A DNA stretch of 32,366 bases from Draconibacterium orientale (GCA_020718225.1 DYSO01000014.1:1-32366), one strand, 5' to 3'. Shown: positions 8,900 through 17,271, counted from the first letter of the stretch. Numbers and translations: made by a program. Notes: generated by a model not told the origin, from the sequence alone.

Positions 8900-10144
8900 A
8901 TGAAAAAATTGAGACGTAAAGTATATATGGTGGCAGGGTACAATACCATTGCCATGGGAACCGGACGAAATGAATTCAATCCGAAAAAAGAACGGCCCGG
9001 ACTTGAAGCCTATATGAAAGAAGCCGGACAGGGTGTATTGAAACAGATCGGCGGGGCAGAAAATGTAGATGAATGTGTGGTCGGAAATTTCATGGCGGAA
9101 CGGTTTAACAAACAGGCCAATATGGCTGCTTATTTTCCGTTTATCGACAGTGGGTTGCGCCATAAGCCGGCGGTGCGGGTCGAAAGCGCCTGTTCCAGCG
9201 GAGGAATGGCGCTGATGTCGGGCATAAAGAGTGTTTTAGCTGAAACTGCCGATGTGGTGCTGGTTATTGGCATTGAAGTCCAGAATACAGTGAAGGCCAT
9301 TTACGGCGCTGATATTCTGGCAGGTGCAGGATGGTTTAACGACCGGAAAAAAGGTCATGCCTATTTTTTCCCCGGTCAGTTCAGCGACCGTGCCGGGGTC
9401 TATTTTGAAACGTATGGAAGGGAAAAAACCCGTAAGGCATTTGCACGATGGTATCGCATTGCCATCGAAAATGCACGGCTTTGCGAAACTGCCCAGGAAT
9501 TTCATAATTCCAATCCCGATCCGGAAACTTTGGCCATGACCGAACCCAATGGAAAAGTTTTTGTTGACAACCTCAATATTTTTGACTGTTCAAAGGTCTC
9601 TGATGGCGCTTCGGCCATTGCGATCGTTTCAGAGGAGGGGTTGAAACGGTGTGGAATTCCGCTTAACGAAGCCGTAGAGGTCATGGGATGGGGACAGATT
9701 GAAGAGGACATTACAAAATCACCGGCCGATTTCAATGAACTTTCAACGGTAAAACAAGTGGTAAAAGAGGCGCTCTCTTCCGCAGGGATTACTGCCGACC
9801 AGATCGGGACGGTTGAGGTGCACGATTGTTTTACCATTGCCGGCCTGTTGTGCATGGAGGCGATTGGTTTCGCTGAAAAAGGAAAAGGGGCCGATTTTAT
9901 TCTTGAAGGCAATACCTCACGAAACGGCAAGGTCCCCGTTAATACCACCGGCGGGTTGATCGGATGGGGCCATCCCACCGGAGCCACAGGCGTCCACCAG
10001 GCGGTAACCATTCTGGAACAACTGACCGGGAAAGCCGGAAAAGCGCAGATCACCCTGCATCCCGACCGGCCCTATGGTTTGAGCGTCAATATGGGCGGCG
10101 ATGATAAATCGCTGGTATCGGTTGTTTTTAAAAAAGGAAATTAA
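8900..10144 (+). CDS. Thiolase family protein (SCP2/SCPx-like acetyl-CoA acyltransferase)
   Basis: This 414-aa enzyme cleaves 3-ketoacyl-CoA with CoA, or condenses acetyl-CoA in reverse. The nucleophilic Cys is C98 in VESACSSGG. Histidines lie at H308 (TVEVHDCF) and H358 (GGLIGWGHPTGATG). The C-terminus has NMGGDDKSLVSVVF instead of the CGGxG motif of classical thiolases, which is typical of the SCPx-like branch also found in archaea. Assignment to the family is firm; biosynthetic or degradative direction is not decided by sequence. It lies 45 nt after the dehydrogenase gene and 70 nt before the acyl-CoA dehydrogenase gene in the same direction, completing the thiolytic step of the cluster. 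Confidence 0.9.
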   Translation: MKKLRRKVYMVAGYNTIAMGTGRNEFNPKKERPGLEAYMKEAGQGVLKQIGGAENVDECVVGNFMAERFNKQANMAAYFPFIDSGLRHKPAVRVESACSSGGMALMSGIKSVLAETADVVLVIGIEVQNTVKAIYGADILAGAGWFNDRKKGHAYFFPGQFSDRAGVYFETYGREKTRKAFARWYRIAIENARLCETAQEFHNSNPDPETLAMTEPNGKVFVDNLNIFDCSKVSDGASAIAIVSEEGLKRCGIPLNEAVEVMGWGQIEEDITKSPADFNELSTVKQVVKEALSSAGITADQIGTVEVHDCFTIAGLLCMEAIGFAEKGKGADFILEGNTSRNGKVPVNTTGGLIGWGHPTGATGVHQAVTILEQLTGKAGKAQITLHPDRPYGLSVNMGGDDKSLVSVVFKKGN

Positions 10145-10160
10145 CGCTCCAAATTGAATA

Positions 10161-10194
10161 ACCGGATCACCTCGTGATTCATTCCGGTCTTTTT
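10161..10194 (+). terminator. Hairpin with short T-run between thiolase and acyl-CoA dehydrogenase genes
   Basis: ACCGG (10161-10165) pairs with CCGGT (10184-10188), and ATCAC (10166-10170) pairs with GTGAT (10174-10178) around a CTC loop, leaving a 5-nt bulge on the 3' side. C then TTTTT follows. This resembles a weak intrinsic terminator or an attenuator that could lower expression of the last gene. The bulge makes it imperfect. Confidence 0.4.
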
Positions 10195-10214
10195 AACTTA
10201 AACGATGGATTGTT

Positions 10215-11360
10215 ATGGATTTTGAATTATCTGAAGAACAACAAATGATCCGCCGGTCGGCACGCGATTTTGCTCATCGCGACCTCCTGCAGGATGTACT
10301 TGAACGCGATGCAGGGGCTATATATCCAACACGACATGTAAAAACCATGGCAGAACTTGGATTCCTTGGAATGAATATCGATCCGGCATGGGGAGGCGGC
10401 GGTATGGATAACCTGTCGTATATTCTGGCACTGGAGGAAATTTCCAGGGCCGACGCTTCGGTTGCAGTCATCCTGGCGGTTCATAATTCGCTTGACTGCT
10501 ACGGAATTGAGCAATACGGAACGGAAAGCCAAAAAGAAAAGTATCTGCGCCCCCTTGCCTCAGGCGAAAAAATAGGGGCTTTCCTGTTATCAGAGCCGGA
10601 AGCCGGAAGTGATGCCACCTACCAAAAAACAACGGCGACCGAAATGGACGGGTATTACCTGTTGAATGGCACAAAAAACTGGATTACCAGTGCCGATACC
10701 GGTTCCATCTATCTGGTTATTGCCCAAACCCATCCGGAACTTAAACACAAGGGGATCAATGCCTTTATCGTTGATCGGCATTCACCGGGCATATCCCTGG
10801 GGCCCCATGAAGATAAGATGGGAATGCGCAGCAGCGACACCCACTCCGTGATGTTTACCGATGTCAGGGTCCCGAAAGAAAACCGCATTGGCGAAGATGG
10901 ATTCGGATTTAAATTTGCCATGAAATTGCTTGAAGGGGGCCGTATCGGAATCGCAGCTCAGGCGCTTGGCATTGCTGAAGGCGCTTTCGAAAGGGCGGTA
11001 AAATATTCAAAAGAACGTAAGGCCTTCGGTACTGAAATTTCCAACCATCAGGCCATCGCCTTTAAACTGGCCGATATGGGGACCCGCATTGAGGCTGCCC
11101 GAAATCTGGTCTATAAAGCTGCATGGTTAAAGGATTGCCACCTTCCCTATGGAAAAGAGAGCGCCATGGCCAAATTGTACGCAGCTGAAACGGCCATGTA
11201 CGTGACTACCGAAGCAGTTCAGATACACGGGGGTTACGGTTATGTAAAAGAGTATCATGTGGAACGCCTGATGCGGGAAGCCAAACTGACCCAGATCTAT
11301 GAAGGAACCTCAGAAATACAGCAAATCGTTATTTCAAGGGCCATCCTGAACGAGTTTTAA
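10215..11360 (+). CDS. Acyl-CoA dehydrogenase, short-chain (butyryl-CoA) type
   Basis: This is a 381-aa FAD enzyme of the usual family length. It introduces the 2,3 double bond in acyl-CoA and passes electrons to ETF. The N-terminal helical domain (1-120), the beta domain (FLLSEPEAGSDA near 122, NGTKNWITSA near 152) and the C-terminal helical domain (230-381) are all present. The catalytic base is E363 in QIYEGTSEIQ, the position used by short- and medium-chain enzymes. QIHGGYGYVKEYHVERLMR (about 335-353) is the family's flavin/tetramer segment. No etfA/etfB genes are in the window, so electron acceptors must be encoded elsewhere. It is the last gene of the four-enzyme cluster. Butyryl-CoA is the likeliest substrate class by resemblance, but chain length is inferred. 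Confidence 0.94.
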   Translation: MDFELSEEQQMIRRSARDFAHRDLLQDVLERDAGAIYPTRHVKTMAELGFLGMNIDPAWGGGGMDNLSYILALEEISRADASVAVILAVHNSLDCYGIEQYGTESQKEKYLRPLASGEKIGAFLLSEPEAGSDATYQKTTATEMDGYYLLNGTKNWITSADTGSIYLVIAQTHPELKHKGINAFIVDRHSPGISLGPHEDKMGMRSSDTHSVMFTDVRVPKENRIGEDGFGFKFAMKLLEGGRIGIAAQALGIAEGAFERAVKYSKERKAFGTEISNHQAIAFKLADMGTRIEAARNLVYKAAWLKDCHLPYGKESAMAKLYAAETAMYVTTEAVQIHGGYGYVKEYHVERLMREAKLTQIYEGTSEIQQIVISRAILNEF

Positions 11361-11381
11361 TTCCGGCTTTTTCCGAAACCA

Positions 11382-11421
11382 CTCATGTCTCAGGTTTCAG
11401 TTGTCCATTCATGAGATTTTT
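11382..11421 (+). terminator. Possible terminator after the beta-oxidation cluster
   Basis: CTCATG (11382-11387) can pair with CATGAG (11410-11415), followed by ATTTTTT. The 22-nt loop is long for an intrinsic terminator, so support is weak. Confidence 0.3.
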
Positions 11422-11427
11422 TAATGA

Positions 11428-11461
11428 TTGTATGAAATTCGGAAAATCTCATGTACATTTG
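11428..11461 (+). promoter_or_regulatory. Promoter (TTG - 23 nt - TAcaTTTG) for the outer-membrane protein
   Basis: TTG at 11428-11430 and a perfect TAnnTTTG at 11454-11461 are separated by 23 nt, within the range reported for Flavobacterium promoters. The -7 box lies 20 nt before the ATG at 11481. It also shows that an upstream in-frame ATG at 11451 cannot be the start. Confidence 0.55.
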
Positions 11462-11480
11462 TTATCCAAATCCACGGAAT

Positions 11481-12146
11481 ATGAAAAAGTTTTTTTTCCT
11501 GCTTCTTCTGGCCGCCATTCAGGTCATTCCTGTTGCAGCACAGACCGATAGCGCCGCCCGGTCAACAGATAAAAGGGACGGTGAAATCAAAACCCTCTTC
11601 AAAAAATCGGACCATCACACCAAAATTGGTTTTTATGTTGGTCCCGATGCAGCCTATACGCAATTTAAAGACAAAAATGTATTTCTCCTGGGAATGAGTG
11701 TCGGAATGGTCATTGATCACTTTTTTTCGGTAGGATTGGCCGGTTATGGAATCATCAATTCAAGGAACCTCTGGTACAGCAATATCGATAGTACCCGTGG
11801 CGCCTATCTTTATGGAGGTTATGGGGGCGTAAAATTTGAATTCAGGATTTCGCCCTCCTCACCGGTACATGTCAATTTTCCCATTCTGATTGGCGGTGGC
11901 GGACTGGTTTATAATACCTGGACCTACCGCAATCAAGATTACAATTACGAAGGTGAAACACTGGATTGGGATGCTTTTTTTGTGGTTGAACCCGGGGTGA
12001 TGGTTGAACTTAACCTGGTCAAATTTATGCGGTTGGCACTGGGGATCTCTTACCGGTATGTCCCCGATCTGAACCTGATGAATACCAGCAGCGGCCTGAT
12101 CAATAATTTCAATGCCAACATAGGGCTGAAGTTCGGTAAATTCTGA
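11481..12146 (+). CDS. Outer-membrane beta-barrel protein with signal peptide
   Basis: From the ATG at 11481 the protein is 221 aa with a signal peptide (KKFFFLLLLAAIQVIPVAAQ). After a polar linker (TDSAARSTDKRDGEIKTLF), alternating hydrophobic and aromatic strands fill the rest (for example IGFYVGPDAAYTQF, FSVGLAGYGIINSR, GAYLYGGYGGVKFEF, MRLALGISYRYVPDL). It ends in an aromatic terminal strand, NIGLKFGKF, typical of small outer-membrane barrels. About eight strands are likely. The specific role is not recognisable. The longer reading frame from 11451 is rejected because it would start inside the promoter box. It appears to be transcribed from its own promoter, followed by the GH3 gene after 130 nt. 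Confidence 0.85.
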   Translation: MKKFFFLLLLAAIQVIPVAAQTDSAARSTDKRDGEIKTLFKKSDHHTKIGFYVGPDAAYTQFKDKNVFLLGMSVGMVIDHFFSVGLAGYGIINSRNLWYSNIDSTRGAYLYGGYGGVKFEFRISPSSPVHVNFPILIGGGGLVYNTWTYRNQDYNYEGETLDWDAFFVVEPGVMVELNLVKFMRLALGISYRYVPDLNLMNTSSGLINNFNANIGLKFGKF

Positions 12147-12219
12147 GATTTGCCGCTGCCCTTAAAAAATTTCCCTTTTCTTAACCTTATCCGGTTTCAT
12201 AATTTTTATCCGGAATCGC

Positions 12220-12236
12220 CGGAATCTTTGATTCCG
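12220..12236 (+). other. Perfect 7-bp hairpin upstream of the GH3 gene
   Basis: CGGAATC, a TTT loop and GATTCCG form an uninterrupted 7-bp stem. No T-run follows, so it is not a standard terminator for the upstream gene. It could be a leader or 3'-end-protecting structure. A partial copy of the left arm (CCGGAATC) occurs just upstream at 12210-12217. Confidence 0.5.
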
Positions 12237-12278
12237 CAAGGATGAATGAGTCTGTAAACAAATTCAAACGTTACGAAG

Positions 12279-14999
12279 ATGCCGGTTTGGTATTTATCGG
12301 AATTAACAAAAACGAAGGTGAAGACTGACTTACTTCGCACTGCAATCCTGGTAATCCATTCCTTGTTTGTTTTTTTCCCGGGATTTTCCCAGGGATACCG
12401 TCCCTACAAAGATCCGGCTTTGCCTGTCGAACTTCGTGTTCAGGACTTGCTGTCAAGAATGACTGAGGTTGAAAAATTCAGGCAGCTTTTTATGATCCCG
12501 GGAGATATGACCATCGGCAAGGAGAATCTCGAGTCCGGGTTGTTTGGCCTACAGGTATCTGCAAAGGGAACCAAATCAGATGCAGCAGGCCAGATGCTGA
12601 CCTATGGCGACTCAGGAACTGTAGGACAGCATGCAATGAAAATCAACGAATTGCAAAAATTTTTCAAGGAAGAGTCGAGACTGGGAATTCCGATAATCCC
12701 CTTTGAGGAGGCGTTGCACGGATTGGTTTGTAAGGGAGCTACGATCTTTCCACAGGCCATAGGTCTTGCTGCCTCTTTCGACATTGACCTGATGCATCAG
12801 GTTGCCGGAGCGATAGCCGCAGAAGCAAGATCAAGGGGTATCCGGCAGCTCCTTTCCCCGGTACTGAACATTGCCCGTGATGTTCGCTGGGGCCGCACCG
12901 AGGAGACCTATGGCGAAGATCCCTGGCTGGTTTCACAAATGGGACTGGCATACATATCCGAAATTGAGAAAGCAGGTATTGTTGCCACACCCAAGCATTT
13001 TGCCGTGAATTCGGGTGAGGGCGGCCGCGACAGCCATCCGGTTCATTATAACGAACGGCTGATGGAAGAGGTATATTTCCCGGCTTTCAAAACGGCCATC
13101 GGTTCCGGCAATGCGCAATCGGTGATGACTGCCTATAATTCATTTGACGGCTCCCCCTGCTCTGCCAACAACTGGCTTTTAAATAAAAAACTGAAGCAGG
13201 AGTGGAGTTTTCGGGGCTTTGTGATTTCTGATGCTTGTGCTGTCGGCGGCGCCAATGTGCTGCACTATACGGCCGCTGATTATGATGAGGCCGGAAAGCA
13301 AGCTGTTGAAAACGGACTTGATGTGATATTTCAGACCGATTTTAGCCATCTGTCGCTCTTTTCTGGTCCATTTATTCAGGGAACAGTGAGGCATGGGGCT
13401 GTCGACAGCGCTGTAAGCCGCGTTCTCCATGCCAAATTCAGTCTTGGACTGTTTGAAGACCCCTATACAAATCCTGAATCGGCCAACCGGCTGAACAATG
13501 CCAAAGAACACCGCGAACTGGCATTGAAAGCAGCCAGGGAGGCTATCGTACTGCTGAAAAATGAAAACAAAATATTACCGGTTTCCCCAAACGTCAGGAC
13601 GATTGCCATTATTGGCACCGATGCCACGGAAGCGCGGCTGGGTGGATACAGCGGCCCGGGAAGCGACAAGATTTCCATTCTGGAAGGGGTCAGGCAAACC
13701 GCTCCTGAAAATCTTGCCATCGTTTATAGTCCGGGCTGTGGAAGGAACCACCCTACCCATCTCACCGTACCACCCGAAAACCTCTGTCATGATTCTGCAA
13801 ATGAAACACTTCCCGGGCTTCAGGCGGCCTATTTCAACAACATCACACTCGAAGGAGAGCCCCTCATTATTCGCACCGATGTCGCCATTGATTTCGGTTG
13901 GACACTTTACGGACCCGACCCTGCCCTCCCCAACGACTGGTACTCGGCAAGCTGGACCGGAAAGATCATCGGAAATTCAACGGGTACTTATAAAATCGGT
14001 ATCGAGGGTAACGACGGTTACCGTTTGTACCTGGATGGCAAACAGATCATTGATAATTGGGTGAAAAAATCCTATGGTGTAAAACTGGCCGACTTTGAAT
14101 TTTTCAAAGGAAGGGAATATGATATAAAGCTGGAATATTTTGAAAGTACCGGAAAAGCCCGTCTGAAACTGGTGTGGGATGCAGGATTTACCGATACTAC
14201 CGACCTGGCCATTGTCAGGGCAGTGGAAGCATGCAGAACTGCCGATCTTGTGATTGTTGTCGCAGGAATTGAGGAAGGAGAATTCCGCGACAGATCATCG
14301 CTGGCGTTACCCGGCAGACAGGAGGAGATGATCCTGGCCATTGCTTCAACCGGTAAACCCATGGTTGTGGTGATTACAGGTGGTAGCGCCGTCACGATGA
14401 ATCAATGGATCAGCAAGGCAGGAGGGATCGTTGATGTGTGGTACCCGGGTGAAGCAGGTGGTATCGCGGTTGCCGATATTCTTTTTGGGAAGTATAATCC
14501 GGCAGGCAGGTTGCCCATTACATTTCCGATAACCGAAGGACAATTACCGCTTGTCTATAATCAGAAGCCGACCGGAAGGGGCAATGATTACAACGACCTC
14601 TCGGGTATGGCGCTCTTTCCCTTCGGATTTGGTCTTAGTTACTCCACTTTTGAATATGGAAACCTCCGGTTCCACAACGAGACCATCCATCTGGGGGATT
14701 CTGTCGTTGTGCAATTTACCCTGAAAAACACCAGTAGTATAATAGGTGATGAAGTTTACCAGGTGTACATTCGCGATGTTTTATCATCGGTTGCCAGACC
14801 GGAAATGGAGTTGAAAGGGTTTGGGCGTGTCACCCTGAATGCCGGTGAAACGAGAGAGGTCTCAATCACCTTGCCACCCGATTGCCTGTCGATGCCGGAT
14901 GTCAACCTGAAACCGGTTGTTGAGCCGGGACGGTTTCGGGTTATGGTAGGTGCATCGTCGGAGGATATACGGTTACGGGGTGTTTTAAACGTCAAATAG
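12279..14999 (+). CDS. Glycoside hydrolase family 3 beta-glycosidase with inserted PA14 domain
   Basis: This secreted enzyme has 906 aa from the ATG at 12279. A GTG at 12318 would give a more ordinary signal peptide (KTDLLRTAILVIHSLFVFFPGFSQG with start V14), and I cannot decide between them. The GH3 N-terminal barrel (about 55-395) contains the nucleophile D318 in GFVISDACAV, plus LLSPVLNIARDVRWGRTEE and TPKHFAVN. The GH3 C-terminal domain is split. Its first part (410-490) is followed by a PA14 domain at about 512-640 (EGNDGYRLYLDGKQIIDNW), and the remainder resumes with EEGEFRDRSSLALPGRQEE, which carries the probable acid/base Glu. A fibronectin-III-like domain closes the protein (about 795-900). 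PA14 insertions in GH3 enzymes shape the active-site pocket. The likely activity is beta-glucosidase or xylosidase on oligosaccharides; the exact sugar is not determined. No SusCD pair is nearby. Confidence 0.93.
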   Translation: MPVWYLSELTKTKVKTDLLRTAILVIHSLFVFFPGFSQGYRPYKDPALPVELRVQDLLSRMTEVEKFRQLFMIPGDMTIGKENLESGLFGLQVSAKGTKSDAAGQMLTYGDSGTVGQHAMKINELQKFFKEESRLGIPIIPFEEALHGLVCKGATIFPQAIGLAASFDIDLMHQVAGAIAAEARSRGIRQLLSPVLNIARDVRWGRTEETYGEDPWLVSQMGLAYISEIEKAGIVATPKHFAVNSGEGGRDSHPVHYNERLMEEVYFPAFKTAIGSGNAQSVMTAYNSFDGSPCSANNWLLNKKLKQEWSFRGFVISDACAVGGANVLHYTAADYDEAGKQAVENGLDVIFQTDFSHLSLFSGPFIQGTVRHGAVDSAVSRVLHAKFSLGLFEDPYTNPESANRLNNAKEHRELALKAAREAIVLLKNENKILPVSPNVRTIAIIGTDATEARLGGYSGPGSDKISILEGVRQTAPENLAIVYSPGCGRNHPTHLTVPPENLCHDSANETLPGLQAAYFNNITLEGEPLIIRTDVAIDFGWTLYGPDPALPNDWYSASWTGKIIGNSTGTYKIGIEGNDGYRLYLDGKQIIDNWVKKSYGVKLADFEFFKGREYDIKLEYFESTGKARLKLVWDAGFTDTTDLAIVRAVEACRTADLVIVVAGIEEGEFRDRSSLALPGRQEEMILAIASTGKPMVVVITGGSAVTMNQWISKAGGIVDVWYPGEAGGIAVADILFGKYNPAGRLPITFPITEGQLPLVYNQKPTGRGNDYNDLSGMALFPFGFGLSYSTFEYGNLRFHNETIHLGDSVVVQFTLKNTSSIIGDEVYQVYIRDVLSSVARPEMELKGFGRVTLNAGETREVSITLPPDCLSMPDVNLKPVVEPGRFRVMVGASSEDIRLRGVLNVK

Positions 15000-15147
15000 T
15001 ACAAAAACCCGGTGAGAGGGAAGGAGCCTTTTTCAACCTGGTTCAAAGCGGGTTCAAAAAATGACGGAACATGCATCATTGTTGATGCCCATGGTTTTCG
15101 ATTTTTCTTAAGCGACCCGCTGATCAATCAAACCAATCTGATTTCCC

Positions 15148-15825
15148 ATGAAGATATTTTTCAAATTTCGCGAATTCAAAACAGGGTTGATCCCATTCAT
15201 TCTGTTTATGACCTTGGTTATGTTTTCAATGTGTAAAAAGGAGGCTTCCTCTCCAAAGAAGTTACTCTCCGAAGGCGGTGACAATTATTATGGTCCGGCC
15301 ATCGATCAGCATTCGATGACACCGGGTCTGGTCCTTTTACCCATCCGTTCTTATCAGCAATCCACTGAATATACCTGTGGCCCGGCAGCTGTGCTTACCC
15401 TGCTTCGGTATTATGGTCGCGATGGGGATGAGATGACCATTGCCCGGGAGATGGGAACCAGCACGACAACCGGAACCACCGCATTACAGATGGCATCATG
15501 GATGAACAGCCATGGTTTTACTGCCTCCTGGCATGAACATGGAACCTTGGAAATGTTACGGGAAAACCTCTCTGTTCAAAAACCGACACTGGTGGAATGG
15601 AGTGATTGGGGCGGGCACTGGGTGATGGTAATTGGTTATGATACACGGAACACGGAATCGATGTCGGATGATGTGATCCTTTTTGCCGATCCTTACGATC
15701 GCCATGATGATCATGAAGATGGCGTTACCTGGTTCAATGCCGGAAGGTTTTACTACATGTGGTACGATGCCCTTCTTTTTGGCCAGACCATGCACCGGCT
15801 TTATATCGAGGCAGATCCCCGGTAA
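15148..15825 (+). CDS. C39-like cysteine peptidase domain lipoprotein
   Basis: This 225-aa protein has an N-terminal hydrophobic segment (about 13-28) ending in MFSMCKKEAS. The Cys29 followed by KKE resembles Bacteroidetes lipoproteins, although Met at the -1 position is not a good lipobox. The rest is a papain-like C39-family domain: C77 in STEYTCGPAAVLTLLRYYG, H157 in GGHWVMVIGYD and D181 in FADPYD make a complete catalytic triad. Such stand-alone C39_2 proteins occur outside bacteriocin transporters; no ABC transporter or bacteriocin-like peptide gene is next to it, so a secretion-leader peptidase role is not supported. It follows GH3 after 148 nt of sequence without a recognisable signal. 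Peptidase activity is inferred from the triad and the substrate is unknown. Confidence 0.82.
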   Translation: MKIFFKFREFKTGLIPFILFMTLVMFSMCKKEASSPKKLLSEGGDNYYGPAIDQHSMTPGLVLLPIRSYQQSTEYTCGPAAVLTLLRYYGRDGDEMTIAREMGTSTTTGTTALQMASWMNSHGFTASWHEHGTLEMLRENLSVQKPTLVEWSDWGGHWVMVIGYDTRNTESMSDDVILFADPYDRHDDHEDGVTWFNAGRFYYMWYDALLFGQTMHRLYIEADPR

Positions 15826-15926
15826 CAAACCTGTGTTTTTAGTTTTTTTTTTTAACTTTTTGTATTTTAAGCCAACTTTTTATAAAAACAGTTTTTTTAA
15901 TCATTATAACGCCAATAATACCCACC

Positions 15927-17057
15927 ATGGACAAAACACAAAACATACAGTCAGGCAGAAATTTGACAGCAGCTTTTCCCGGAAAATATATCCAGGGGGA
16001 GAATGCACTTGCCGGGTTGTCTGACCTGGTTAAATTATTAGGAAAAAACGGACTGATTATAGCCTCTCCGACGGTAAAGGACCAAATCCTTCCCCGGTTT
16101 CATCTCAATGAACCCGGGGCATGGATTTCATTTGAAGAATTCCGGGGGGAATGCTCTGCCCAGGAACTGAATCGTTTAATGGAAGTAACCGTTAGCCGAA
16201 AGATTGACGTAATAGTTGGTATGGGTGGTGGGAAAACCATTGATGCAGCAAAAATCACTGCCGACCGGGCTGGCATCCCGGTTGTTGTGGCGCCAACCAT
16301 TGCTTCGACCGATGCCCCTTGCAGCGGATGTGCTGTCATTTATTCAGAACAGGGTGTTTTTGATTCTGTTTACTATCAGAAAATGAACCCGCAAGTGGTT
16401 CTTGTTGACACAAATATAATTGCAGCCGCCCCGGTCCGCTTTCTTGTGGCCGGAATGGGCGATGCCCTTGCTACCTGGTTCGAGGCAAGGTCTTGTGAAC
16501 GCTCCCAATCGCCAAACGCGTGTGGCGGATACAGTACAATGACCGGGCTGAACCTGGCAAAACTTTGCTACGATACACTGCTTCTATACAGTTCAGCCGC
16601 GAAAATGGCCTGTGAAAATAAAATTGTCACACCCGCCCTGAACCATATTATTGAGGCAAACATCCTTCTCAGTGGTATCGGGTTCGAAAGTTCGGGATTG
16701 GCAACGGCACATGCTGTTCATAATGGTCTTAGTATATTGGATGAAACCCGTTCGTATTTTCATGGGGAGAAAGTTGCATTTGGGGTGTTGACCGGCCTTC
16801 ATCTTACCGATGCAATGCCCGAAGAGATAGCAACAGTATATTCATTTTGTGAGGAAGTAGGACTTCCAACCACATTTTCTGATATCGGAATTAAGGAACC
16901 CGACTCCGACAAGTTGATGAAAGTTGCCATGAAAACATGTGCGCCGGAAGAATGCATTCATCACGAAGCAGTATACATCACCCCCGTAAAAGTCATGAAT
17001 GCCATGATTGCTGCCGATGCAATGGGAAATGCAAGAAAAAACAAATACCGAGAATAA
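15927..17057 (+). CDS. gldA: Glycerol dehydrogenase (iron/zinc alcohol dehydrogenase family)
   Basis: This 376-aa protein matches GldA, which oxidises glycerol to dihydroxyacetone with NAD. NAD-binding GMGGGKTIDAAK is at about 98-109, and VAPTIASTDAPCSG (121-134) is the GldA-type substrate/cofactor segment. Metal ligands are visible as D179 (GMGDALATWFEAR), H262 (GLATAHAVHNGL) and H279 (YFHGEKVAFG), so the Zn site is complete. Length fits the family. sn-glycerol-1-phosphate dehydrogenase is a relative but fits less well. A run of 11 T (15843-15853) lies upstream without a clear stem. No dihydroxyacetone kinase or glycerol uptake gene is in the window. The next gene is a tRNA on the opposite strand. 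Confidence 0.88.
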   Translation: MDKTQNIQSGRNLTAAFPGKYIQGENALAGLSDLVKLLGKNGLIIASPTVKDQILPRFHLNEPGAWISFEEFRGECSAQELNRLMEVTVSRKIDVIVGMGGGKTIDAAKITADRAGIPVVVAPTIASTDAPCSGCAVIYSEQGVFDSVYYQKMNPQVVLVDTNIIAAAPVRFLVAGMGDALATWFEARSCERSQSPNACGGYSTMTGLNLAKLCYDTLLLYSSAAKMACENKIVTPALNHIIEANILLSGIGFESSGLATAHAVHNGLSILDETRSYFHGEKVAFGVLTGLHLTDAMPEEIATVYSFCEEVGLPTTFSDIGIKEPDSDKLMKVAMKTCAPEECIHHEAVYITPVKVMNAMIAADAMGNARKNKYRE

Positions 17058-17072
17058 AAAAACCCACAACCT

Positions 17073-17099
17073 GTCCAACCCGTCCAACTTGTCCAACTT
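17073..17099 (+). repeat. Three tandem copies of a 9-bp unit (GTCCAACYY)
   Basis: GTCCAACCC, GTCCAACTT and GTCCAACTT stand head to tail between the gldA stop and the 3' end of the tRNA gene. They look like a small slippage repeat. No inverted partner is present, so it is not a terminator stem. Confidence 0.8.
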
Positions 17100-17100
17100 G

Positions 17101-17174
17101 TGGAGTATGCCGGAGTCGAACCGGCGACCTCTGCATTGCGAACGCAGCGCTCTGGCCAACTGAGCTAATACCCC
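17101..17174 (-). tRNA. tRNA-Ala (anticodon CGC)
   Basis: The 74-nt minus-strand sequence folds into a full cloverleaf. The acceptor GGGGTAT pairs with ATACTCC, including the G3-U70 pair that marks alanine tRNAs. The D arm is GCTC/GAGC. The anticodon stem CTGCG/TGCAG has loop TTCGCAA, giving anticodon CGC (codon GCG). The T arm is GCCGG-TTCGACT-CCGGC and the discriminator base is A. The CCA end is not encoded (CAAG follows). The gene is convergent with gldA and divergent from the UvrA-family gene. Confidence 0.95.
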
Positions 17175-17240
17175 CTCTGTGTTCCTGTATCTGAGATGCA
17201 AAGATATTATATTTTACGGTTTCGGGGTTGCAATTTGCAA

Positions 17241-17271
17241 TTGAAATCCGGAGAAAAAGTACCTACTTTTG
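17241..17271 (+). promoter_or_regulatory. Promoter (TTG - 20 nt - TActTTTG) for the tandem uvrA gene
   Basis: TTG at 17241-17243 and a perfect TAnnTTTG at 17264-17271 have the optimal 20-nt spacing. The box ends 16 nt before the ATG at 17288. An upstream non-ATG start at 17228 would lie before the promoter, so 17288 is the real start. Confidence 0.6.

Noticed and set aside
15012-15236. 74-aa plus-strand frame overlapping the start of the C39-like gene
   Set aside because: It shares sequence with the better frame at 15148 that has a signal segment and catalytic triad; the peptide has no family pattern.
15843-15853. Intrinsic terminator at a run of 11 T after the C39-like gene
   Set aside because: No stable stem precedes the T-run, so it is only a homopolymer in an AT-rich gap.
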